Source: an uncultured Clostridia bacterium (GTDB lineage Bacteria; Bacillota; Clostridia; Oscillospirales; Acutalibacteraceae). Taken from it: DNA of 8,138 bases. A program made the translations under genes and the position numbers. This document shows positions 1 through 5,258 of the stretch, piece after piece. A model generated the notes under the pieces. It saw only the letters and a program-made list of their open reading frames with translations. It had not been told where the DNA came from and made no database searches. The stretch lies in contig CALEIS010000168.1 in NCBI GenBank assembly GCA_937877675.1, positions 1 through 8,138 on the forward strand. The letters are read 5' to 3'. Every line of letters starts with the position of its first letter. Position 1 is the stretch's first letter.

Positions 1-34
1 AGCTGGCAAATGCGTAGCATTTGACTGAGGGGGG
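1..34. repeat. Palindromic intergenic repeat, probably cut by the window edge
   Basis: CAAATGC (7-13) and GCATTTG (17-23) form a perfect 7-bp inverted repeat around a 3-base loop. It is flanked by AGCTGG on the left and by ACTGAGG plus a G-run (29-34) on the right. From memory, elements of the form AGCTGGC-hairpin-GACTGAGGGG are scattered between genes in many gut Clostridia, and this looks like one copy whose left end may lie outside the window. Only one copy is visible here, so repetitiveness is recalled knowledge and not shown by the sequence. No T-run follows the hairpin on either strand inside the window, so it does not look like an intrinsic terminator. Confidence 0.5.
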
Positions 35-82
35 TAAAATATTAAACATCCCCAATAAACTCCCAATTTGGTGTACTTTATT

Positions 83-111
83 ATTATACAATAAAACAAA
101 AATTTAGTCAA
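83..111 (-). promoter_or_regulatory. Leftward sigma-A-type promoter
   Basis: Read on the minus strand, TTGACT (-35, bases 106-111) is followed after exactly 17 bases by TATAAT (-10, bases 83-88). This is close to the vegetative consensus. Transcription would start near base 76 and run left out of the window, through the repeat at 1-34. The gene served must lie outside the window; only a short, implausible reading frame starts inside it. Confidence 0.7.
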
Positions 112-119
112 CATATCGA

Positions 120-133
120 CAAACATTTGTTCG
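120..133. promoter_or_regulatory. LexA-box-like palindrome
   Basis: CAAACATTTGTTCG resembles the Gram-positive LexA/DinR box CGAAC-N4-GTTCG, with one mismatch in the left half-site. It lies just upstream of the leftward -35 element (106-111) and about 8 bases before the first rightward promoter candidate. It could equally be a chance imperfect palindrome in AT-rich DNA, because another axis (CAAA-CA-TTTG, 120-129) also fits. Tentative. Confidence 0.3.
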
Positions 134-140
134 ATAAAAA

Positions 141-169
141 TTGTCAAAAATTACAATAAAATTTATAAA
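141..169 (+). promoter_or_regulatory. Candidate murA promoter
   Basis: TTGTCA (141-146) and TATAAA (164-169) are separated by 17 bases, a good but not perfect sigma-A arrangement. It would give a leader of about 140 bases before murA. Confidence 0.45.
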
Positions 170-195
170 TTACTCTTTTAATTTCCAAAGGTTTG

Positions 196-204
196 TGTTA
201 TACT
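196..204 (+). promoter_or_regulatory. Candidate extended -10 promoter for murA
   Basis: TGTTATACT reads as an extended -10 (TG-n-TATACT, hexamer 199-204). No good -35 hexamer lies 16-18 bases upstream, but extended -10 promoters often manage without one. It may act with, or instead of, the candidate at 141-169. Confidence 0.45.
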
Positions 205-315
205 ATTAAAGGCGTTTGAGCATTTTTTGTAAAGTATAATTTTCAGGCGCAATTTTGTTATGTTTTTTTACTTTTAGGTTATAGATTATTATTTGATTTT
301 TAGGGGGAAGAGTCC

Positions 316-1608
316 TTGGAAAAAATCATAATTAATGGTGGAAAAAGATTAGTTGGTGAAGTTGAAATCAGCGGTGCTAAAAATGCCGTTGTTGCTATTA
401 TTCCTGCAACTATTCTTGCCGAGGGTGTTTGTAGAATTGAAAATATTCCAAATATCAGCGACGTTTCTGCAATGGTTAAAATATTACGTCACTTGGGCGC
501 TGAAATAAAGATGATAAACCAAAATACTTTGGAGATTGATACTTCTCATATCCGTTCCAATGTGGTTGAACACGATTTGTCAAAGCTTATGCGTGCTTCA
601 TATTACTTTATTGGCGTTCTTTTGGGCAGATTCAACCATGCAAGAGTTGCTATGCCGGGTGGTTGTCAGTTTGGTGTTCGTCCAATTGACCAGCACATTA
701 AAGGCTTTGAGGCTATCGGTGCAACTGTAACAATGGAAGAAAATGCTATGGTTGATGTTAAAGCTGAAAGACTTATGGGTACATCAGTTTATTTTGACGT
801 GGTTTCCGTTGGTGCTACAATCAACCTTATGTTGGCTGCAGTTAAGGCAAAGGGTCTTACAATTATTGAAAATGCTGCAAAAGAGCCTCATATCGTTGAC
901 CTTGCCAACTTCCTTAACTCCATGGGTGCTGACATTCGTGGTGCAGGTACTGATGTTATTAAAATCCGTGGTGTGGACAAGCTTCACGGTTGCGAATATG
1001 CAATTATCCCAGACCAGATTGAAGCAGGAACATATATGGTTGCTGCCGCAGCAACACAGGGTGATGTTCTTATTAAGAATGTTATTCCAAAGCACCTTGA
1101 GTCAATTACTGCAAAGCTTATTGAGTGTGGTGTGGTTGTTGAGGAAAATGACGATTCTGTAAGAATTTGCTCAGATTGTCGTCCAAGCCATTGTAGTGTT
1201 AAGACAATGCCTCATCCTGGTTTCCCAACAGATATGCAACCACAGTTTTCTGTTCTTCTTGCTATTGCAAGGGGTAATAGTATGGTTTCTGAAAGTGTGT
1301 GGGACAACCGTTTCCGTTATGTTGAACAACTTATCAGAATGGGTGCAAAGATTACTGTTGATGGTAAATCTGCATTCCTTGAAGGTGTTGAGGGCTTAAA
1401 GGGTGCTCCTGTTATTGCAAACGACCTTCGTGCAGGTGCAGCGATGGTAATTGCAGGTCTTGTGGCTTCAGGTACAACTGAGATTGAAGAAATTCACCAC
1501 ATCCAACGTGGATATGACCATATAATTGAAAAATTACGTAGCTTAGGTGCGGATATTGAATTAAGAAACAGTCCTGATGACGAAAAAACCGTATTGAGCG
1601 TAGGTTAA
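316..1608 (+). CDS. murA: UDP-N-acetylglucosamine 1-carboxyvinyltransferase (MurA, MurZ/MurAB type)
   Basis: MurA transfers enolpyruvate from PEP to UDP-GlcNAc, the first committed cytoplasmic step of peptidoglycan synthesis and the target of fosfomycin. The 430-residue product has the family's usual length and two-domain fold. Visible key residues are the substrate-site Lys22-Asn23 in SGAKN, Arg93 in LMRAS, catalytic Cys117 in PGGCQFG followed by RPIDQH, catalytic Asp306 in GFPTDMQ, and Arg372 in NDLRAG. With cysteine rather than aspartate at the PEP loop, fosfomycin sensitivity is expected. Stretches such as RASYY-(IG)-LLGRF, DVVSVGATIN and ENAAKEP resemble the second Firmicutes paralogue (B. 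subtilis MurAB/MurZ) more than MurAA, so another murA probably lies elsewhere. The start is TTG at 316: it is preceded by AGGGGGAAG (302-310), and the sequence from MEKI onward aligns with family N-termini. The gene ends 5 bases before a terminator hairpin. Confidence 0.96.
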   Translation: MEKIIINGGKRLVGEVEISGAKNAVVAIIPATILAEGVCRIENIPNISDVSAMVKILRHLGAEIKMINQNTLEIDTSHIRSNVVEHDLSKLMRASYYFIGVLLGRFNHARVAMPGGCQFGVRPIDQHIKGFEAIGATVTMEENAMVDVKAERLMGTSVYFDVVSVGATINLMLAAVKAKGLTIIENAAKEPHIVDLANFLNSMGADIRGAGTDVIKIRGVDKLHGCEYAIIPDQIEAGTYMVAAAATQGDVLIKNVIPKHLESITAKLIECGVVVEENDDSVRICSDCRPSHCSVKTMPHPGFPTDMQPQFSVLLAIARGNSMVSESVWDNRFRYVEQLIRMGAKITVDGKSAFLEGVEGLKGAPVIANDLRAGAAMVIAGLVASGTTEIEEIHHIQRGYDHIIEKLRSLGADIELRNSPDDEKTVLSVG

Positions 1609-1613
1609 AATTG

Positions 1614-1640
1614 AAGGACGGTTAATTACCGTCCTTTTTT
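1614..1640 (+). terminator. Rho-independent terminator after murA
   Basis: AAGGACGGT (1614-1622) and ACCGTCCTT (1628-1636) form a perfect 9-bp stem with a 5-base loop, and the T-run covers 1635-1640. It lies only 22 bases before the walJ start and leaves no room for a promoter between. walJ must therefore depend on read-through or on a promoter inside murA. Confidence 0.85.
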
Positions 1641-1662
1641 GATATGATTTAGGAGAAATAAA

Positions 1663-2454
1663 ATGGCAAAATTCTGTCCCTTGTTTTCATCTTCAACGGG
1701 CAATTCAATATACATAGGTGGTGGCGACGACTCTATTCTTATTGATGTGGGTATGACTGCTAAACAGATTGAGCAATCCCTTTTTGGTATCGGTGTGGAT
1801 GCAGATAGTGTTCGTAATATCTTTATTACCCACGAGCATTCCGACCACGTAAAAGGGCTTAAGGTTTTTACCAAAAAGCATAAGGCAAGAGTTTTCATGA
1901 CAGCAGGGACATACGAAGCCCTTGCAAAAACAGATGCTCTTGATAATGTGAGTGAATGTAAGATAATCACTGATGACGGTGCAGATGTAGGATGTATGCT
2001 CATAAAACCATTTGCAATTTCCCACGACTGTATTGAGCCTTGTGGATATACTGTTGAAATAGCAAATGGTAGAAAAATTTCCGTTGCAACCGACCTTGGA
2101 ATTATGACGGATACAGTTTTTGATGCGTTAAAAGGCTCCGACCTTGTAATGCTTGAGTCAAACCATGATGTGAATATGCTTCAATGTGGTGGTTATCCCT
2201 ATATTCTTAAACGCAGAATTTTAGGAGTAAAAGGACATCTTTCAAATGAAGATTGTGCCGAAACATTGGCAAAACTTCTGGAAACAGGCACAACAAGATT
2301 TTTCCTTGGGCATTTAAGCAGGGAAAACAATCTTCCAACACTTGCATATCAGACAAGTGTTTGTGCACTCTCAATGGCAGGTGCAAGGGAAGGTGACGAC
2401 TATTATATCCGTGTTGCAAAACCTGTTTGGGATGAAAGGGCGATGATATTATGA
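1663..2454 (+). CDS. walJ: WalJ/YycJ-family metallo-beta-lactamase-fold hydrolase
   Basis: This is a cytoplasmic metallo-hydrolase of the YycJ/WalJ family, 263 residues and full length. The metal site is clear: HxHxDH as His57, His59, Asp61 and His62 in THEHSDH, then His121 (ISHD), Asp144 (ATDLG) and His217 (LGHLS). The family-specific blocks STGNS (residues 11-15), ESNHDV (165-170), KRRIL (183-187) and GHLSNED (191-197) match my recollection of Bacillus YycJ. Members are encoded beside the WalRK two-component system. The B. subtilis protein has been linked to coordination of cell division with DNA replication, and a 5'-to-3' exonuclease activity in repair has been reported for a relative; the substrate here is not evident. 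The start at 1663 has AGGAGA at 1651-1656. The stop overlaps the rlmH start, so the two are translationally coupled. Confidence 0.9.
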   Translation: MAKFCPLFSSSTGNSIYIGGGDDSILIDVGMTAKQIEQSLFGIGVDADSVRNIFITHEHSDHVKGLKVFTKKHKARVFMTAGTYEALAKTDALDNVSECKIITDDGADVGCMLIKPFAISHDCIEPCGYTVEIANGRKISVATDLGIMTDTVFDALKGSDLVMLESNHDVNMLQCGGYPYILKRRILGVKGHLSNEDCAETLAKLLETGTTRFFLGHLSRENNLPTLAYQTSVCALSMAGAREGDDYYIRVAKPVWDERAMIL

Positions 2455-2933
2455 TGAATGTTCAATTCATTGTTCTTGGTAAATTAAAAGAAAAATATAT
2501 GAGGGACTTTTCCGCTGAATATGAAAAGCGACTTTCAGCATATTGTAAATTGAATGTTGTAGAGTTGGAACCTGTTAAATTATCGGACAATCCATCACAG
2601 AGCGAAATTGAAAATGCTTTAACCAAGGAAACTCAGATGATTAAGGCAAAAATTCTAAAAAATTCTTTTGTGTTTTCAATGTGTATTGAGGGGAAACAAA
2701 TGTCCTCAGAAGAATTTTCACAGAAACTAGATGATATTGCACTTTCAGGTAAAAGCAATATTGTTTTTATTATCGGAAGTTCATTCGGACTTTCAAACGA
2801 GATAAAAGGAATGTCAGATTTTAAATTTTCTATGTCAAAAATGACATTCCCACATAAGTTGGCAAGAATTATGCTTACTGAGCAACTTTACCGTGGATTT
2901 TCAATAAGCAACAATGGGAAATACCATAAATAG
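2454..2933 (+). CDS. rlmH: 23S rRNA (pseudouridine1915-N3)-methyltransferase RlmH
   Basis: RlmH is a SPOUT (trefoil-knot) methyltransferase. It uses S-adenosylmethionine to methylate pseudouridine 1915 in helix 69 of 23S rRNA on assembled ribosomes. From ATG 2454 the protein has 159 residues, exactly the length of the Bacillus and Staphylococcus enzymes, and starts MNVQFIVLGKLKEKY as the family does. The cofactor loop is FIIGSSFGLS (residues 105-114), where most relatives have IGG; then come SKMTFPH (128-134), EQLYRGF (143-149) and the terminal YHK. An in-frame ATG at 2451 would add one methionine. Both starts sit in an ATGATG overlapping the walJ TGA (2452-2454), with a weak GAAAGGG (2434-2440) upstream, so translation is probably coupled to walJ. 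Adjacency of rlmH to walJ parallels the B. subtilis walRKHIJ-htrC-rlmH locus. Confidence 0.93.
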   Translation: MNVQFIVLGKLKEKYMRDFSAEYEKRLSAYCKLNVVELEPVKLSDNPSQSEIENALTKETQMIKAKILKNSFVFSMCIEGKQMSSEEFSQKLDDIALSGKSNIVFIIGSSFGLSNEIKGMSDFKFSMSKMTFPHKLARIMLTEQLYRGFSISNNGKYHK

Positions 2934-2940
2934 TTTATAG

Positions 2941-2960
2941 AATAACAAAGAATTGTTATT
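2941..2960. repeat. AT-rich inverted repeat upstream of the response regulator
   Basis: AATAACAA (2941-2948) and TTGTTATT (2953-2960) are perfect 8-bp inverted repeats around AGAA. The stem contains a single G-C pair in each half and is not followed by a proper T-run, so it is a poor terminator for rlmH. The right arm contains the first half-site of the WalR-box match (TGTTAT, 2954-2959), and the left arm holds the same hexamer inverted (2942-2947). It could therefore be part of an operator. Confidence 0.5.
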
Positions 2961-2970
2961 AGTTTGTTAA
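2954..2970 (+). promoter_or_regulatory. WalR-box match (TGTWAH-N5-TGTWAH)
   Basis: TGTTAT (2954-2959), five bases, then TGTTAA (2965-2970) fit the published B. subtilis/S. aureus WalR consensus at every position. The 11-bp period of the direct repeat is typical for OmpR/PhoB-family dimers. The box ends 11 bases before the TATAAT element at 2982-2987 and covers the -35 zone. This is the geometry of a site where a bound regulator replaces a weak -35. The inferred role is autoregulation of the two-component operon. Confidence 0.55.
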
Positions 2971-2987
2971 AAATTTGGTTTTATAAT
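2959..2987 (+). promoter_or_regulatory. Promoter of the response regulator-kinase-htrA operon
   Basis: There is a perfect TATAAT at 2982-2987. The hexamer 17 bases upstream, TTAGTT (2959-2964), is a weak -35. Transcription would begin near 2994, which argues for the regulator start at ATG 3014 rather than ATG 2996, because the latter would have almost no leader. Confidence 0.6.
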
Positions 2988-3013
2988 ATATTAAAATGGA
3001 GGCGAGTTCTGTT

Positions 3014-3709
3014 ATGCAAAAAGAAAAAATTCTTGTAGTAGATGATGAAAAAAATATTTGTGACTTATTGAGAATGTACCTTGAAAAAGAAGGATATTCA
3101 GTAGTGTTGGCATATAATGGTGTTGATGCTGTAAACTCTTTTGCAAGTGAGAATCCGGATTTGGTGTTATTGGATGTCATGTTGCCTCAGTTGGATGGTT
3201 GGCAGGTATGTCGTGAAATCAGAAAGACAAGTGAGAAACCAATCATCATGCTTACTGCAAAGGATGAGATTTTTGATAAGGTTTTAGGTCTTGAGCTTGG
3301 TGCTGATGACTATGTAACAAAGCCTTTTGATGCAAAGGAAATTATTGCTCGTATTAAGGCTGTTCTTCGTCGTACAACTCAGGTTAAGGAAACTGACATT
3401 AAGGAAGTAAAATACGATAAACTTTCAGTTAACCTTTCAAATTATGTGTTAAAGGTTGATGGAGTTGCCATCGACACACCACCAAAAGAATTAGAGCTTA
3501 TCTATCATCTTGCAAGTAATCCTGACAGAGTATTTACTCGTGACCAGCTTCTTGATGAAGTTTGGGGATTTGATTACTATGGTGACAGTCGTACAGTTGA
3601 CGTTCATATTAAGCGTCTTCGTGATAAACTTAAGGGCGTATCCGACCAGTGGGAATTAAGAACAATCTGGAGTGTCGGCTACAAGTTTGAAACTCATGAA
3701 AAGAAATGA
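3014..3709 (+). CDS. OmpR/PhoB-family response regulator, WalR-like
   Basis: This is a DNA-binding transcriptional regulator that should be phosphorylated by the kinase encoded next to it. The receiver domain spans about residues 4-120, with the acidic pair Asp10-Asp11, phosphoacceptor Asp54 (LLDVMLP), Thr81 and Lys103 (TKPF). The C-terminal winged helix spans about residues 132-226. It includes LLDEVWGFDYYGDSRTVD and the recognition helix around TVDVHIKRLRDKL, much like WalR/YycF and PhoP of Bacillus. The full length is 231 residues. ATG 3014 was chosen over ATG 2996 because GGAGG (2998-3002) precedes it by a suitable distance, because 2996 would lie at the predicted transcription start, and because the family begins directly with a short lysine-containing stretch before ILVVDDE. 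It overlaps the kinase gene by 14 bases. Assignment as WalR, rather than PhoP or another paralogue, rests on gene context and the upstream box and is an inference. Confidence 0.93.
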   Translation: MQKEKILVVDDEKNICDLLRMYLEKEGYSVVLAYNGVDAVNSFASENPDLVLLDVMLPQLDGWQVCREIRKTSEKPIIMLTAKDEIFDKVLGLELGADDYVTKPFDAKEIIARIKAVLRRTTQVKETDIKEVKYDKLSVNLSNYVLKVDGVAIDTPPKELELIYHLASNPDRVFTRDQLLDEVWGFDYYGDSRTVDVHIKRLRDKLKGVSDQWELRTIWSVGYKFETHEKK

Positions 3710-5228
3710 TTTTATAAAAAAGAGAATAAGAAGAATAGGCAATTTCTTTACTCATTTGCCATTGTTTGCAAAATATCTTACGGTTATGACATCTCTTATG
3801 CTGGTAAGTTATCTTGTACTTGCATCGGCACTTACTGTTTTCCTTTCATCAAAGTGGACAAAGGAAACACAGACACTTTTAACGGATAATGTTAAGCAGA
3901 ATGCAATTTATTGTGAAAACATCCTTAGTAAGTGTGATACTCCTCAAGATGTAGAGAATGCGTTACTTATAATCTGTAATAACCTTGGAATTACATCTGG
4001 GGCTATTGATGCAGATATGTTTTTTTGTAATTCCGACGGCGATATTTTGATTTGTCGAGATGATTTTAACCATGGATATTCCTCCCATAGTGAAAATTGT
4101 CCAATTCATAGGGAATATGAATTGCCAAAGGACTTGGTTGCAAAAGCAAAAGATGATACTGTAATGGTTAAAGAACGCAATCCAAGCATAATGAAGGAAA
4201 AGGCATATATTGTCGGTGCTCCTGTTATCGTTGATGGTGAAGTTAAAGGAATTATCTTTGCAGTCAAGCCTGTTGAAACAAGCCTTCGTGCATATGCATC
4301 AAAAATGGCTGGTATGTATCTTTCATCGGCACTTTTTGCATCGGCACTTTCGTTTATCGTTATCTATGCTCTTACAGCAAAAATGACAAGACCTTTACGA
4401 CAGATGTCGAATGCCACAAAGGCTTATGCAAAGGGAGATTTCAGTAAACGAGTACAGGTAAAAGGCTCTGATGAATTGGCGGAGCTTTGTAATTCGTTTA
4501 ATCAAATGGCTACTGCTCTTTCCGTCCTTGAATCTTCAAGAAGAAGCTTTGTTGCCAATGTGTCCCATGAATTAAAAACACCTATGACAACGATTGGTGG
4601 ATTTATCGATGGTATGCTTGATGGTACAATACCAAAAGAGCAACACGAGGAATATTTGCATATAGTTTCAAATGAGGTTAAGCGACTTTCCCGATTGGTT
4701 ATCTCAATGCTTAATCTTTCAAAGATTGAGGCAGGAGAATTAGACCTTAAATATTCCGAATTTGATGTTACACAGTTGCTGCTTAATTGCATGTTGACTT
4801 TTGAGCAAGAAATTGAGAAGAAGGAAATCGATATTCTTGGTTTTGAAAGCGTTAAGCCAACTATTGTGTATGCGGATAAGGATATGATTTATCAAGTTAT
4901 GTATAATTTGATTGACAATGCCGTGAAGTTTACTGAACAAAATGGTGAAATTACGGTTTCCGTTGAACGTAAGTTAGGTGGGAATGTTATAATTTCCATT
5001 AAAAATACAGGTGAAGGAATTGACTCTGAAGAAATTACAAGAATTTTTGAGCGATTCTATAAAGTTGACAAGTCAAGAAGCTATGATGTCAAGAGTGCAG
5101 GTTTAGGTCTTTACCTTTGCAAAACAATTATGGATATGCACAATGGCAGAATCTATGCAGAAAGTGAAAAGAACAACTATGCAAGATTTATTGTTGAGTT
5201 TGACGGTGATAAGAAAAAAGACAAATAA
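3696..5228 (+). CDS. Membrane sensor histidine kinase, WalK/PhoR-like, without PAS domain
   Basis: This is the partner kinase of the preceding regulator, 510 residues from ATG 3696. The order is: basic cytoplasmic N-terminus; transmembrane helix about 27-51; extracytoplasmic sensor about 52-206; second transmembrane helix about 207-229; HAMP about 229-280; HisKA with phosphoacceptor His291 (NVSHELKTP); and a HATPase domain with the N-box (Asn404, Asn408 in YNLIDNAVKF), G1 (NTGEGID, 437-443), FERFYK (451-456) and G2 (AGLGLYL, 468-474). HAMP leads straight into HisKA, so the cytoplasmic PAS domain of Bacillus WalK is absent. The sensor holds Cys73, 80, 94, 111, 120 and 135 and His126, 131 and 138. 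A GTG at 3672 is in frame and would add eight residues, but ATG 3696 gives the usual short basic N-terminus; neither has a strong ribosome binding site, which suggests coupling to the regulator. The stop is 30 bases before htrA. Confidence 0.92.
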   Translation: MKRNDFIKKRIRRIGNFFTHLPLFAKYLTVMTSLMLVSYLVLASALTVFLSSKWTKETQTLLTDNVKQNAIYCENILSKCDTPQDVENALLIICNNLGITSGAIDADMFFCNSDGDILICRDDFNHGYSSHSENCPIHREYELPKDLVAKAKDDTVMVKERNPSIMKEKAYIVGAPVIVDGEVKGIIFAVKPVETSLRAYASKMAGMYLSSALFASALSFIVIYALTAKMTRPLRQMSNATKAYAKGDFSKRVQVKGSDELAELCNSFNQMATALSVLESSRRSFVANVSHELKTPMTTIGGFIDGMLDGTIPKEQHEEYLHIVSNEVKRLSRLVISMLNLSKIEAGELDLKYSEFDVTQLLLNCMLTFEQEIEKKEIDILGFESVKPTIVYADKDMIYQVMYNLIDNAVKFTEQNGEITVSVERKLGGNVIISIKNTGEGIDSEEITRIFERFYKVDKSRSYDVKSAGLGLYLCKTIMDMHNGRIYAESEKNNYARFIVEFDGDKKKDK

Positions 5229-5258
5229 CCGTTAACTGGATACTCGGAGGAGAAACAT

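Larger units (their letters stand above)
1..315. other. Divergent, non-coding region upstream of murA
   Basis: No convincing coding sequence was found in these 315 bases on either strand. From left to right the stretch holds a palindromic repeat (1-34), a leftward sigma-A-type promoter (83-111), a LexA-like palindrome (120-133), rightward promoter candidates (141-169 and 196-204) and a long, T-rich leader that ends in the murA ribosome binding site AGGGGGAAG (302-310). I recognise no riboswitch or T-box in the leader. Confidence 0.6.

Noticed and set aside
1..49. Short minus-strand frame starting at ATG (47-49), reading through the repeat
   Set aside because: Its start abuts a G-run with no proper spacing, and the translated residues derive mostly from the palindromic repeat, so it is unlikely to be a gene.
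235..240. TATAAT as the murA promoter
   Set aside because: No acceptable -35 or extended -10 accompanies it; the candidates at 141-169 and 196-204 are better.
536..1399. Several open frames on both strands inside murA (536-730, 743-1162, 1196-1399, and 784-1095 on the minus strand)
   Set aside because: They lie wholly inside an unmistakable murA, have no ribosome binding sites of note and show composition of shadow frames (Leu/Val-rich or Cys/Asn-rich).
1626..2419. Minus-strand open frames opposite walJ
   Set aside because: They are antisense to a gene with all family motifs intact and resemble no protein I recognise.
2941..2960. Inverted repeat as a rho-independent terminator of rlmH
   Set aside because: The stem is almost all A-T and no continuous T-run follows.
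2996..3013. ATG 2996 as start of the response regulator
   Set aside because: It coincides with the predicted transcription start and would place the GGAGG ribosome binding site inside the coding region; ATG 3014 fits better.
3672..3695. GTG 3672 as start of the histidine kinase
   Set aside because: It would deepen the overlap with the regulator gene and add eight residues without a better ribosome binding site; ATG 3696 gives a typical N-terminus.
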